The position numbers and the translations under genes are program-made. A stretch of DNA of 48,757 bases from Sedimenticola selenatireducens (GTDB lineage Bacteria > Pseudomonadota > Gammaproteobacteria > Chromatiales > Chromatiaceae): contig NZ_VMNH01000014.1 in NCBI RefSeq assembly GCF_007625115.1, positions 1 through 48,757 of the forward strand, in the 5' to 3' direction. This document shows positions 17,289-27,103 of this stretch, one piece after another. Each line of letters opens with the position of its first letter. The stretch's first letter is position 1. Under the pieces are notes generated by a model that had not been told where the DNA came from, did no database searches, and saw only the letters and a list, made by a program, of their open reading frames with translations.

Positions 17289-17352
17289 TCTCTGTCATGC
17301 ATGCTGCCTTTAATATGGCGGCACATTGTTGTAGACCGACGGAATTTAAAAC

Positions 17353-18615
17353 ATGAATATACTTTCTTACCTGCGCATAGGTATGCTTGCCTATGCGTCG
17401 ACAGTGGCGCTGTGGCAGTCACCAAGCGTAGCTATGGGGCAGCCAAACACCTCAAACACAGATCAACTAATAACTATTCTTGGGCAAGCTATGATATCTA
17501 ATCCCGATATCCTAGCCGCTGAAGCCGCCATAAAGATAACTCAGGCACAGCTTGAAGGTGCACGCCTACCTTTAAATAATCCTGAGTTAGAGTTCGAGAC
17601 CGAACGTGCGGAGGGAAATAGCTATACCATTGGCGTTAAGCAAACGCTGGATTGGCACGACAAGCAAGGTTCGTATCTGGAAGTTGCTCAGACTAGACTG
17701 AATGCCGCACAGCAAGCTCTGATGGCGTTAAAACTTCGCAAAGCAAGCGAATTACTGGATGCCATTGGTAACATCAGCACCCAGAAGCGTATCAATGAGT
17801 TGGCTAAACGCCGTAGTGAAACATTGTCACGTTTTGTACTGTTGGCCGAAAAACGTCATTCGGTCGGGGATATTTCGATTGCTGAACTGGAATTGGCACG
17901 TCTTTCCAGAGCTGAGGCAATCATGCAGCAAGTTAAAAGTGGCGTTGATCTGATAAAAGCTAATAGTGCTTTCTTTGCTTTAAGTGGCGTGCAGCTTCCC
18001 GGTAATATTAGTTTGCCAGCTCGCCTTGAACTCAAGCAACAGCGAGCCATAGATGATGAAACCACCATCCGAAATCATCCAAACGTTCAAGCGGCTCACA
18101 ATATGGCGCAAGTTGTCAGACAGAAAATTCGTCTTGTCGATCAAGAACGAAAGGCCGACCCGACTTTTGGACTGTCAACGGGGCGCACAGGAAACGAAAA
18201 CTTAGTCTCCCTATCCGTCTCCATACCTTTACAGATACGCAACAATTTCCAAAACGATGTAGACGCAGCTAGAGCTGAATCACTACAGAGTGATCATGAA
18301 GCACAGGTAATGTATAGAAATAGCTTTGCCAGACTGCAGGCAGCACGGGCACGATACAAGCTGATAGACGGAACGTGGATGATGTGGATGTCCCTAGGTG
18401 AAGCCAGCCTCCAACAAAGCCTTATACTGCTAGAAAAACAATGGCAAGCCGGTGAAACAAATACGACGGATTACCTACTGCAGATGAAGCAATCCCTGGA
18501 AACAAGCATTGCAGGCGCTGAACTGCAGGGTGAGCGCTGGAGCGCATGGATCGAATGGCTAAGTGCTTCTGCATACCTCAATGACTGGCTATATGGCGCC
18601 ACGAAGGAACAATAG
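17353..18615 (+). CDS. czcC: Outer-membrane efflux protein CzcC (TolC family)
   Basis: A 420-residue outer-membrane factor. It has a signal region ending near SVAMGQ, then two TolC repeats with long coiled helices (about 30-215 and 230-415); the repeat signature NPELEFETERA and GVKQTLDW are typical for CzcC/CusC-type factors. It forms the exit channel of the tripartite efflux pump with CzcB and CzcA encoded directly behind it. There is only a 3-bp gap to czcB. Confidence 0.93.
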   Translation: MNILSYLRIGMLAYASTVALWQSPSVAMGQPNTSNTDQLITILGQAMISNPDILAAEAAIKITQAQLEGARLPLNNPELEFETERAEGNSYTIGVKQTLDWHDKQGSYLEVAQTRLNAAQQALMALKLRKASELLDAIGNISTQKRINELAKRRSETLSRFVLLAEKRHSVGDISIAELELARLSRAEAIMQQVKSGVDLIKANSAFFALSGVQLPGNISLPARLELKQQRAIDDETTIRNHPNVQAAHNMAQVVRQKIRLVDQERKADPTFGLSTGRTGNENLVSLSVSIPLQIRNNFQNDVDAARAESLQSDHEAQVMYRNSFARLQAARARYKLIDGTWMMWMSLGEASLQQSLILLEKQWQAGETNTTDYLLQMKQSLETSIAGAELQGERWSAWIEWLSASAYLNDWLYGATKEQ

Positions 18616-18618
18616 ATC

Positions 18619-19773
18619 ATGATAAAATCACATACCCCTATTCTTTTACTTCTATGTCTTTTACTGACCAATCCTTTGCAAGCCAAAGATGGGCATGAGA
18701 AGTTAGAAGATACAAGCGTGAAGGAAGATGCCAGTGAACATGCAAGCGAGGAAGAAAGCGGCATTCGATTAAACGCCGAGCAGCGTCGTATTGCCGGTAT
18801 TATAGTGGAAGAAATCACCGCAGAACCAATCGTTGTTGAAATTGAGGCACCAGGCGAAATTCTTCTTAATAGCTATGCTACTCATCAACTTACTCCACGA
18901 ATTGAAGCGCAAGTAATCGAGCGCCATGCACGCCTTGGCGACAAGGTAAATAAAGGCCAGCTACTGGTCACACTATCTAGCGTCACCATGTCGGAGGCGC
19001 AAGGTCAGCTACTGGTTGCAGAAAATGAGTGGCAACGTGTCCGTAAGCTTGGCCGTGAGGTAGTATCCGCACGGCGTTACCAAGATGCACGGATTGCTGC
19101 TCAACAAGCACGAGCCAGCCTATCTGCCTACGGAATGACGCAGTCCCAAATCGACCAACTTGCCAGCAGCGATACAATTGAAAATGCCAATGGACGTTTT
19201 GGCCTGTTTGCACCACTTAGTGGCACAGTGATTCGTGATGATTTCATCACGGGCCAAATGGCACAGGTGGGTAGTCTATTGTTTGAGATTAGTGACGAAA
19301 CAACCCTGTGGGTTGAGGCCAAATTAGCCCCAGGTTCGGCTAACAGTATACAAGTAGGTAATCCTGCCCAAATAATGATAGATGGCAACTGGATGCCCGG
19401 AAAGGTTATCCAGGTGCACCATACGCTCGACGAAACTACTCGAACCCTTGCCGTACGTTTGGAAGTTTCAAATCCGAACGACCGCCTTCATACCGGCCAA
19501 TTTGTTACTGCAAGAATTCAGAATGGAAGATCAGAGGAAAGAGGAATGGTTTTACCGCTGAATGCTTTACTGCGTAGTGCTGATGGTGATTGGCAAGTAT
19601 TCGTGGAGCATGAACCAGGAGAATTTGAGCCCAAAGAGGTAGAGATTGTTCGCCATATGGGAGGGAGGGTGCAAATTGAGGGCCTTGAGTCAGGCAGCCG
19701 CGTAGTCACCCAAGGTGCCTTCTTTGTTCAGTCCGAACTGGCTAAGTCCGGTTTTGCCGTACATAACCACTAG
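18619..19773 (+). CDS. czcB: Periplasmic adaptor CzcB (membrane fusion protein)
   Basis: A 384-residue RND adaptor. Signal peptide (ILLLLCLLLTNPLQA), an acidic/His N-terminal stretch (GHEKLED, EHASEEESG), barrel-sandwich/lipoyl parts (IEAQVIERHARLGDKVNKGQ and FGLFAPLSGTVIRDDF), hairpin, and a beta-barrel plus membrane-proximal domain (LHTGQFVTARI). It links CzcA in the inner membrane with CzcC. There is a 9-bp gap to czcA. Metal may be funnelled via the His/Asp/Glu-rich N-terminus. Confidence 0.94.
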   Translation: MIKSHTPILLLLCLLLTNPLQAKDGHEKLEDTSVKEDASEHASEEESGIRLNAEQRRIAGIIVEEITAEPIVVEIEAPGEILLNSYATHQLTPRIEAQVIERHARLGDKVNKGQLLVTLSSVTMSEAQGQLLVAENEWQRVRKLGREVVSARRYQDARIAAQQARASLSAYGMTQSQIDQLASSDTIENANGRFGLFAPLSGTVIRDDFITGQMAQVGSLLFEISDETTLWVEAKLAPGSANSIQVGNPAQIMIDGNWMPGKVIQVHHTLDETTRTLAVRLEVSNPNDRLHTGQFVTARIQNGRSEERGMVLPLNALLRSADGDWQVFVEHEPGEFEPKEVEIVRHMGGRVQIEGLESGSRVVTQGAFFVQSELAKSGFAVHNH

Positions 19774-19782
19774 GAGACAGCC

Positions 19783-22700
19783 ATGATAAATCGATTGATC
19801 GATTGGTCGGTAACCAACCGGCTATTAGTGGTGCTTGGTCTTGTAGTTCTGTTAGGCGCTGCCACTACGCTTATTCCCAAGCTAAATATGGATGCATTTC
19901 CAGATGTAACTAACGTACAAGTGCAAATCAATACCGAGGCCCAGGGCCTAGCCGCTGAAGAGGTGGAGCAACTTATAACCTATCCCATTGAGGCAGTGAT
20001 GTATGCCCTACCCGATGTTCAGGAGGTGCGTTCTATCTCTAAAACTGGGTTGTCCGTCATTACCGTAGTGTTCAAAGAGGGCACGGATATATATTTTGCC
20101 AGACAGCTTGCATTTGAGCGGCTACAGGATGCTAGAGAACAGATTCCTGTCGGTGTTGGAACCCCTGAAATGGGACCAAATACCTCAGGATTGGGACAAG
20201 TATATCAGTACATCCTGAGGTCAGCCGACTCAGAAAAGTACGATGCCATTAGTCTGCGCAGCCTTAATGACTGGGTTGTAAAGTTGTTACTTCTACCTGT
20301 GGACGGCATTACAGATGTGCTCTCCTATGGCGGTGAAGTGAGGCAGTATCAAGTACAGGTAGATCCCAACAAGTTACTGGCATATGGAATCACCTTAGAC
20401 GAAACAAGGGAAGCCATTGAGAACAATAACCGTAATGCAGGTGGCTGGTATCTGGATCGCGGTGCTGAACAACTGGTAATCCGCGGAGTTGGTTGGGTTC
20501 GCGCAGGTACAGATGGTTTACATGATATCGCCAACATCCCACTTAAGGATAATGATGGCACAATCGTGCGTGTAGAAAACATAGCGCAGATTAATTTTGG
20601 TGGAGAAATTCGCCAAGGCGCAGTGACTATGACTCGGCGTAATAGCGAAGGAGAACCTGAGCAACTAGGAGAAGTGGTAGCTGGCATTGTACTAAAAAGA
20701 TTAGGTGCAAACACGAAAAGCACAATAGACGCAGTGAAAGACCGGCTACCAGCTATCCAGCAGGCCTTACCTAACGGGGTGACAATTGAACCATTTTACG
20801 ATCAGGGTGGATTGGTCGAGCAAGCAGTGGAAACAGTTAGCCGGGCACTAATAGAAGCATTCGTGTTAATTGTGGTGGTATTGCTTCTTTTCTTACTCAA
20901 TATCCGCGCAGCACTGCTGGTGTTGATCTCTGTACCTCTATCAATTGGCCTAGCGCTAACAGCAATGAGTTACTGGGGGCTCTCTGCAAATTTGATGTCC
21001 CTCGGCGGCTTGGCAATAGCCATCGGCATGATGGTAGATGGCTCAGTTGTGATGATGGAAAATATCTTTAAACATCTTTCCCATCCCGACCCCAGTCATG
21101 AAGCACATGCCAAACAAGAACTGGCACCAGGTGATGACGACCCTTACGACTCCAGTCATGATGATCATGGCATACGGCTTCGTATACAAATGGCTGCAAA
21201 AGAGGTTGGCAGGCCTGTTTTCTATGCTGTCATTATCATTGTGGTTGTATTCACGCCACTATTTGCTTTAGAAGGAGTTGAAGGTAAGCTCTTCCAGCCT
21301 ATGGCAATATCCATTGTCCTTGCCATGTTAACTTCGTTACTTGTCGCCTTGGTGGTAATGCCTGCGCTTGCCAGTTATGTCTTTCGACGTGGTATTAAAC
21401 ATATCAATAGCCCGGTCTTTCTTCCTCTCGAATGGCTTTATCGTCACTTACTAAAAGCAGCCATGAAAGCAAAGTGGATTGTAGTGTTGATTTCCCTTGG
21501 CTTGTTTGTTGGATCATTAATGCTAGTACCACAGCTGGGCACAGAGTTTGTACCTGAGTTAGAAGAGGGAACAATCAATATCCGTACTACATTGGCACCC
21601 ACTGCCAGCTTAGAGACTGCGCTGAAAGTTGCTAGTAAATTGGAACGACAATTGATGCAGTTTCCGGAAGTACTCTATGCCTCAAGCCGTGTAGGACGCC
21701 CCGAACTTGGCGGCGATCCAGAGCCTGTCTCAAACGTGGAAATCTATGTGGGATTGAAGCCCATTGGAGAATGGGTAAGTGCCAAAGATCGGTTTGAGCT
21801 ACAACAAAAATTTGAGCAGGTCTTGTCAATACATCCAGGCCTACTCTTTACCTTTTCACAACCTATTGCTACACGGGTTGATGAACTTTTGTCCGGTGTT
21901 AAGGCGCAACTTGCAATTAAACTTTTTGGTCCTGATCTTGATGTGTTAGCAGATAAAGGAAAAGAGATTGAAGTCCTTACTCGTAGTATTGAGGGAACTA
22001 TTGGTGTTGAAATGGAGCAGATAGCTGGTGAAGCTCAGCTAACTATCCGTCCACGACGTGATGTGCTCGCTCGCTATGGCATTTCGGTAGCGCAAGTCAT
22101 GGATTTGGTATCAGATGGCATAGGTGGCAACGAAGCAGGTCAGGTAATTCAGGGTAATGAGCGTTACGATATATATGTTCGTTTGGCGAAGCCTTATCGC
22201 AAGGATATTGAGACGATAAAGCAGCTGTTACTAAAATCTCCGGGTGGAGCTTGGGTGAAATTGGGCGAGGTTGCTGATGTGGCAATTGAAGTGGGTCCCC
22301 CGCAAATTCGACGTGATGATGTGCAGCGGCGTGTGGTTATACAAGCCAACGCAAATGGACGTGACATGGGCGGATTGGTAACTGAATTGCGCGGAAGAAT
22401 AGAAAAGGAAGTTGATCTTCCACCAGGCTATTCTGTGGTGTTTGGTGGTCAATTTGAAAATCAGAAACGAGCACAGCAAAGACTGATGATTGTAGTTCCA
22501 CTATCCCTCGGTCTAATCTTTCTATTGCTTTACTTTGCATTTCATTCCATGGGTCAGGCACTCCTTATAATGCTTAATGTTCCACTGTCTTTGATCGGTG
22601 GTATCGCAGCGCTTTACTGGACTGGACAGTATCTTTCCGTACCGGGCTCCATAGGTTTCATAGCATTGTTTGGCGTTGCCGTTCTTAATGGAGTGGTTAT

Positions 22701-22977
22701 GGTCAATGCAATTAATCAAAATATCACTGCTGGCGAGCCTATTTCCAACGCAATATATCATGGCGCTCTTTCACGCTTGCGCCCCGTCCTTATGACTGCT
22801 GCCATTGCAGCACTTGGACTTATACCGATGCTGCTATCAGCTGGGGTAGGTTCAGAGGTGCAACGACCTCTGGCGACGGTAGTAGTAGGCGGACTAGTAT
22901 CAAGCACACTGCTGACTTTGTTCGTGCTACCTGCCCTTTATCGAGTTTTTTCGAAAGAAATTATATCGAACTCATGA
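19783..22977 (+). CDS. czcA: HME-RND heavy-metal efflux pump CzcA/CusA family
   Basis: A 1064-residue inner-membrane proton/metal antiporter with twelve helices and two large periplasmic loops. In helix 4 the proton-relay region reads AIAIGMMVDGSVVMMEN: the second acidic residue (D419) and the Glu (E426) are kept, while the first Asp of the CzcA triad (DFG) is Ala413. The loop between helices 4 and 5 carries an acidic/His stretch (HLSHPDPSHEAHAKQ, then DDDPYDSSHDDHG). The change in helix 4 is seen in HME subgroups other than the classic Co/Zn/Cd pumps, so the metal may differ from that of CzcA. It is the third gene of czcCBA and is followed by a lipoprotein gene after 28 bp. Confidence 0.95.
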   Translation: MINRLIDWSVTNRLLVVLGLVVLLGAATTLIPKLNMDAFPDVTNVQVQINTEAQGLAAEEVEQLITYPIEAVMYALPDVQEVRSISKTGLSVITVVFKEGTDIYFARQLAFERLQDAREQIPVGVGTPEMGPNTSGLGQVYQYILRSADSEKYDAISLRSLNDWVVKLLLLPVDGITDVLSYGGEVRQYQVQVDPNKLLAYGITLDETREAIENNNRNAGGWYLDRGAEQLVIRGVGWVRAGTDGLHDIANIPLKDNDGTIVRVENIAQINFGGEIRQGAVTMTRRNSEGEPEQLGEVVAGIVLKRLGANTKSTIDAVKDRLPAIQQALPNGVTIEPFYDQGGLVEQAVETVSRALIEAFVLIVVVLLLFLLNIRAALLVLISVPLSIGLALTAMSYWGLSANLMSLGGLAIAIGMMVDGSVVMMENIFKHLSHPDPSHEAHAKQELAPGDDDPYDSSHDDHGIRLRIQMAAKEVGRPVFYAVIIIVVVFTPLFALEGVEGKLFQPMAISIVLAMLTSLLVALVVMPALASYVFRRGIKHINSPVFLPLEWLYRHLLKAAMKAKWIVVLISLGLFVGSLMLVPQLGTEFVPELEEGTINIRTTLAPTASLETALKVASKLERQLMQFPEVLYASSRVGRPELGGDPEPVSNVEIYVGLKPIGEWVSAKDRFELQQKFEQVLSIHPGLLFTFSQPIATRVDELLSGVKAQLAIKLFGPDLDVLADKGKEIEVLTRSIEGTIGVEMEQIAGEAQLTIRPRRDVLARYGISVAQVMDLVSDGIGGNEAGQVIQGNERYDIYVRLAKPYRKDIETIKQLLLKSPGGAWVKLGEVADVAIEVGPPQIRRDDVQRRVVIQANANGRDMGGLVTELRGRIEKEVDLPPGYSVVFGGQFENQKRAQQRLMIVVPLSLGLIFLLLYFAFHSMGQALLIMLNVPLSLIGGIAALYWTGQYLSVPGSIGFIALFGVAVLNGVVMVNAINQNITAGEPISNAIYHGALSRLRPVLMTAAIAALGLIPMLLSAGVGSEVQRPLATVVVGGLVSSTLLTLFVLPALYRVFSKEIISNS

Positions 22978-23005
22978 CCCTGATCAAACAAGCGAGGAAT
23001 AAAAT

Positions 23006-23419
23006 ATGTTGGTTCGATATTTATATATGACGAAGTTTATAACAGTTGTGGCTCTTGTCATGGGGCTTACAGGATGCGCTACCTTATCTAATGATCCTTC
23101 TTCAAGTAACACATTGACTGTGGAGCACGTAGATTCCAATGCGGTGCAAATATCCAACATTACTGTGCGCCAGGAAGGGTCAGGGTTAAAAGTTAGCGGT
23201 AGTCTACGCATTCGATTCAATAAGCGGCGGATAGATCGAGGTCATCTGCATATAGAGATCTTTGGTGACAATGGCGCGCAATTATTTGAGGTATCTCGCA
23301 AGTACAGACCGAATAATACCAGTCTACGGCGGTGGGCCTTTGTCGAAACATTACCTGTACAGTTTGAGAAAGTGGTAATGGTTAGAGTGCAGCACCATCC
23401 AGTTCCACATCACACATGA
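23006..23419 (+). CDS. Small lipoprotein, unknown function (czc operon tail)
   Basis: A 137-residue protein with a lipoprotein signal: LVMGLTGCATLS, with Cys as the lipid attachment site. The ATG at 23006 has GAGGAA about eight bases upstream. The mature domain is beta-rich (VQISNITVRQEGSGLKVSGSLRIRF, LHIEIFGDNG) and ends in a His-rich tail (QHHPVPHHT) that may bind metal. It is 28 bp behind czcA and probably belongs to its operon. Confidence 0.85.
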   Translation: MLVRYLYMTKFITVVALVMGLTGCATLSNDPSSSNTLTVEHVDSNAVQISNITVRQEGSGLKVSGSLRIRFNKRRIDRGHLHIEIFGDNGAQLFEVSRKYRPNNTSLRRWAFVETLPVQFEKVVMVRVQHHPVPHHT

Positions 23420-23643
23420 GACAACACTCCAGAAATAAATTATGAGCTATTCTTCATACTATGGGAGTACGTAGAATTCGGATACTGAACCACACTAAGC
23501 TTTAAACCCTCACAGGGTTGACTGTCACGCCAATCCTGTGAGTGTTAACGTGGTCAACAATTTTATTACACCAAGTTAAGCCGATTTCTTTCTATCCGAA
23601 CATTTCAGTTCAATAACTCTCAGCCGGCATTTGATAAACTACT

Positions 23644-23905
23644 AACCGCGAATTTGACGTGACGCAGCCAGACCGGGTTTATGCGGCGGATCTTGCCTAT
23701 ATATGGACGCAAGAGGGCTGGTAATACCTTACAATGGTGATCGATCTGTGTTCGCGCCGGATGGAGGGCTAGAGCATGCGTTCGTTGATGAAGGCCAGGC
23801 TGGCTCATGAGCTTTACTGATGTCCATTTGACAACGCCTGCCAGAGGCTGGATTGATCCATCACTCGGACCGTGAGTCGCAATATGACAACAAGGCTATC
23901 CTATT
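23644..23905 (+). pseudogene. Decayed IS3-family transposase (orfB) fragment
   Basis: One frame reads TQPDRVYAADLAYIWTQEGW, stop, YLTMVIDLCSRRM, with further stops, and after a frameshift the other frame gives EAGLIHHSDRESQYDNK. DLxYIxTxEGW, VIDLxSRR and IHHSDRGSQY are the DDE-domain signatures of IS3-family transposases. Several stops and one frameshift make it inactive. No inverted repeats were located, so only part of the element remains. Confidence 0.85.
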
Positions 23906-24134
23906 GAATTTGATTATTAGGTAAGTCGGGACAATATTGGAACTCACCCTGTCACAGTTGGCGATACGTTTTGAAGGGCGGTTGGATGGCCACATGGCAC
24001 TATGAGACGTGGTTGCCGCAATGTTTTATCTACAGTCTCCTGCGTGGGCGAAGATCTCCGTTCTTTCTTATTTATATCTGCCTGTCCTTCGCCATTGCTT
24101 CAATAATAAGCAGTTACACAGCTTTATCGACAGT

Positions 24135-25523
24135 CTAAGTTAGATAATTTACCGGGAGAATTAATGTAATTATCGTGCCTCGTTCAGTATTACTTTGCAG
24201 TTTGACTGAACCTCCATGCTCTTCCATAACGCGCTTTACCAATCCTAATCCCAGTCCAGTACCCTTCGGGCGGGTCGTAAAGAATGGCTCAAAGGCCTTT
24301 TTAAGCACTATCTCATCCAACAGATCCCCCTGATTGCCAATTTCTATCTTTAAGACATTTCCTTCTCTGCCTACAGAGGCCTCAATTACCCCGCCTTGCG
24401 GGCTGGCCTCTATCGCATTTTTGACTATGTTCAGAATTACCTGATGCATTTGTGCCTGATCCACTCTCATCGCAGTACAATCTGTGCACTCTGTGTACTG
24501 AAGCGTTATGCCATATTCTTCTAACACCGGTTTTTGTTGTTCAATCACTTTTGTAACCAACTGGTTCATATCAACGGGTATTTCAGATAGTTTTACAGGC
24601 CTTACATAATCCAATGTCTCTGACAACAGATCATCCAATCGATCGACTTCCCCAAGCACCAGCGCCACTCTTCTCATCTCCCTCTCAGTAAGCGATTCAG
24701 ATCCCTTCAATCCAGAGAGGGCTAACTTTATTGAGGCGAGCGGGTTCCTCATCTCATGAGTGAGTAGTGATGCGGTCTGCCCTATAGTCGCTAGTCGAGT
24801 CTTAAGCAATATATCCTCATAGGCCGCCTCTAGTTCTTGTGTTCGATCACTAACTTTAGCTTCAAGGCGTCGCTCATAGATCCTCCCAATACTGCGCATT
24901 GCAAAATACCCGAGCAGCGTGATTAAGGCATAAGTAAGAAGCAACACGGCATCAAGGTGCCAATGGAGGTCACCCATGAAATCAATCATAACGGATTGAT
25001 CTTTTGCAATTCCGAGCACCCACCGATTAGGTTCAGTGGTATTTAATTTCTGTACCCAGAAAAGCGTTGGATGCTGCTGGTCTCCTAGCGCACGCCTTTT
25101 ACCACTAGAAGACAGTGTCAGCGCATCTGACAAAATAGTAGTCCCCGCATGTGATAACCAGCTCTCATTGATGGGGAGCGGTGAATCAAGTTGCATACCA
25201 CTGTCAAATACAATGGATCTATTTTTAATGTCTACAACAAAGACTCTAAAATCATAAATATTGTAATCCTCCAAACTACTTGTCATGTGACTCGCTAGGT
25301 CTTGCGATTTTCCCATTAATACTTGTTCAAGCTTCGGTGCCAGAGCTTTCGCAATCTCCTGATTGTGTTCTATTCCATGCTCGAGCAGCCGATCCTGTAA
25401 ATAGTTGACTACATGAGCCGACCCAGAAAGCCCAATACCAGCAACAATTAAACTCATGAGTGCAAAACTCAACCAAGACACTGTTGATGGCTTCCACGAG
25501 ATATTTTTATAGAATGAAATCAT
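24135..25523 (-). CDS. Sensor histidine kinase (NtrB/AtoS-like)
   Basis: A 462-residue inner-membrane kinase. Two membrane segments (about 16-38 and 190-210) flank a periplasmic sensor of about 150 residues. A coiled linker (RRLEAKVSDRTQELEAAYEDI) leads to the phosphoacceptor helix LTHEMRNPLASIKL (His near 253) and an ATPase domain with NIVKNAIEASP (N box) and GTGLGLGLVKRVMEEHGG (G box). It is divergent from the sigma-54 response regulator gene at 25640, its evident partner. The signal sensed is not known; the position beside czc and a small periplasmic His/Met protein suggests metal or envelope stress. Confidence 0.94.
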   Translation of the reverse strand: MISFYKNISWKPSTVSWLSFALMSLIVAGIGLSGSAHVVNYLQDRLLEHGIEHNQEIAKALAPKLEQVLMGKSQDLASHMTSSLEDYNIYDFRVFVVDIKNRSIVFDSGMQLDSPLPINESWLSHAGTTILSDALTLSSSGKRRALGDQQHPTLFWVQKLNTTEPNRWVLGIAKDQSVMIDFMGDLHWHLDAVLLLTYALITLLGYFAMRSIGRIYERRLEAKVSDRTQELEAAYEDILLKTRLATIGQTASLLTHEMRNPLASIKLALSGLKGSESLTEREMRRVALVLGEVDRLDDLLSETLDYVRPVKLSEIPVDMNQLVTKVIEQQKPVLEEYGITLQYTECTDCTAMRVDQAQMHQVILNIVKNAIEASPQGGVIEASVGREGNVLKIEIGNQGDLLDEIVLKKAFEPFFTTRPKGTGLGLGLVKRVMEEHGGSVKLQSNTERGTIITLILPVNYLT

Positions 25524-25639
25524 TGAACGATTCTACTCGAAGATGTCAAATATGAATATCCGATTAGTTCTTACTGTCAACTCTGTGGTTAATGGGAGAG
25601 AATATCAACCATGAAACAGCTTTATCTAGGTATTTAAAT

Positions 25640-26998
25640 ATGGCCAACGTTCTTATTATTGAAGATGACCAAGTTTTTAGTGAACTGCTCGTGATGCACT
25701 TGGAGGATAAGAATCACCAAACACAGACGGCCAGCACACTGAAGCAAGCCAGGGCACACCTCGCCCATACACTTCCTGACGTCATCCTATTAGACCAACA
25801 ACTTCCGGATGGTTTCGGCATCGATATACTAAAAGAGATAACAAATTATAAACCACATCCACCAGTAATAATGATCACGGGCGTGAGTGATAATTCACTT
25901 GCTATAGAAGCAATGGGGTTAGGCGCACATGATTTTATCCGAAAACCAATGGATGAAATAGAACTGGATACAACGCTAATTAATGCACTTAAAACGCATC
26001 GCCTATCACGTCAAGTAACCGCGCTTACACATACGGATGACTATCAAATTAGTATTGGTCAAATAGTAGGCGATAGCCCCTCTATTTTAACTATTTGTAA
26101 AACAATTGGAAGCGTTGCTGCGACGAGCGCCCCTGTTTTGATAACGGGTGAAAGCGGGACGGGTAAGGAGGTATTAGCAAGAGCGCTCCATCATCATTCA
26201 AGGCGCCAGGGTTTATTCTTGCCTATCAACTGTTCGGCATTGTCTGAGAATTTATTAGAAAGTGAGTTGTTTGGGCATGAAAAAGGCAGTTTCACCGGCG
26301 CCGATCGTCAAAAAATAGGGAAATTTGAACAGACTATCGATGGAACACTCTTTCTTGATGAACTGGGTGACATGCCGGTACTTTTACAGGCCAAATTATT
26401 GCGAGTGCTTCAAGAAGGTAGTTATGAACGGGTTGGAGGGACTCAGACACTATTATCGAATGCACGCATTATTGCGGCAACAAACCGTGATCTAAAATCG
26501 ATGATTAATGCCGGGCTTTTTCGTGAGGACCTTTTTTATCGATTGAATGTAGTCCATATACATATACCTCCCCTGCGTGAACGAATGGAAGATTTACCTC
26601 TTCTCATTAATCACCTTCTTGCCAAAATAAATCTCAAACAAAAAACATCTGTAAAGCATATTGCTGAAAGTGCTTGGCGAAGGATGAGAGATTATCAGTG
26701 GCCAGGAAATATCAGAGAGGTAGAAAACACCCTCACACGTGCAGCGGTCATGGCACGTACCGATACAATAACGGAGGATCTACTCTTATTGCCTGGAGAG
26801 CGTGAAGAAACATCTGATGATACAGACGATCTTAGTGAAGCAGGCTCTCCCCGATTGATTTCTCTCGATACACTTGAGCAAGAACATATTCAGGGTATTC
26901 TGGAATACAGCCGTTGGCATAAAGGAAAGGCCTGTGAAATATTAGGGATCTCCAGACCCGCGCTTGAACGAAAAATTAAAAAGTACAGCCTTGCTTAA
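25640..26998 (+). CDS. Sigma-54-dependent response regulator (NtrC family)
   Basis: A 452-residue regulator: receiver domain (ANVLIIEDD, phospho-Asp at 52 in LLDQQLPDG, Lys in IRKPMDEIE), AAA+ domain (Walker A GESGTGKE, the sigma-54 contact loop ELFGHEKGSFTGADR, Walker B GTLFLDELGDM) and a C-terminal Fis-type helix-turn-helix (CEILGISRPALERKIKKY). The sigma-54 loop reads GSFTGA, an accepted variant of GAFTGA. I start at 25640, where the receiver fold begins; an upstream ATG at 25592 would add 16 unlikely residues. It should activate the sigma-54 promoter at 27507-27523. Confidence 0.95.
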   Translation: MANVLIIEDDQVFSELLVMHLEDKNHQTQTASTLKQARAHLAHTLPDVILLDQQLPDGFGIDILKEITNYKPHPPVIMITGVSDNSLAIEAMGLGAHDFIRKPMDEIELDTTLINALKTHRLSRQVTALTHTDDYQISIGQIVGDSPSILTICKTIGSVAATSAPVLITGESGTGKEVLARALHHHSRRQGLFLPINCSALSENLLESELFGHEKGSFTGADRQKIGKFEQTIDGTLFLDELGDMPVLLQAKLLRVLQEGSYERVGGTQTLLSNARIIAATNRDLKSMINAGLFREDLFYRLNVVHIHIPPLRERMEDLPLLINHLLAKINLKQKTSVKHIAESAWRRMRDYQWPGNIREVENTLTRAAVMARTDTITEDLLLLPGEREETSDDTDDLSEAGSPRLISLDTLEQEHIQGILEYSRWHKGKACEILGISRPALERKIKKYSLA

Positions 26999-27054
26999 GT
27001 ACCAACTGCTATCCTCGCACTGCAATCGCCCTCTGTCTTTAGTATTCGCAATGT

Positions 27055-27088
27055 CCGACGAATTGCACAATTAATTGCAATTCGTCGG
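27055..27088. terminator. Strong hairpin between convergent genes
   Basis: A perfect 13-bp stem (27055-27067 with 27076-27088; CCGACGAATTGCA) with an 8-base loop lies between the convergent regulator gene and the 111-residue secreted protein gene. It lacks a clear T-tract on either side, but its position fits a bidirectional terminator or mRNA 3'-end structure. Confidence 0.6.
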
Positions 27089-27103
27089 GTAAACTTAGAT
27101 CTC

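Noticed and set aside
25592-25639. Upstream extension of the NtrC-type regulator
   Set aside because: The receiver domain begins at the ATG at 25640; the 16 extra residues have no homology pattern.
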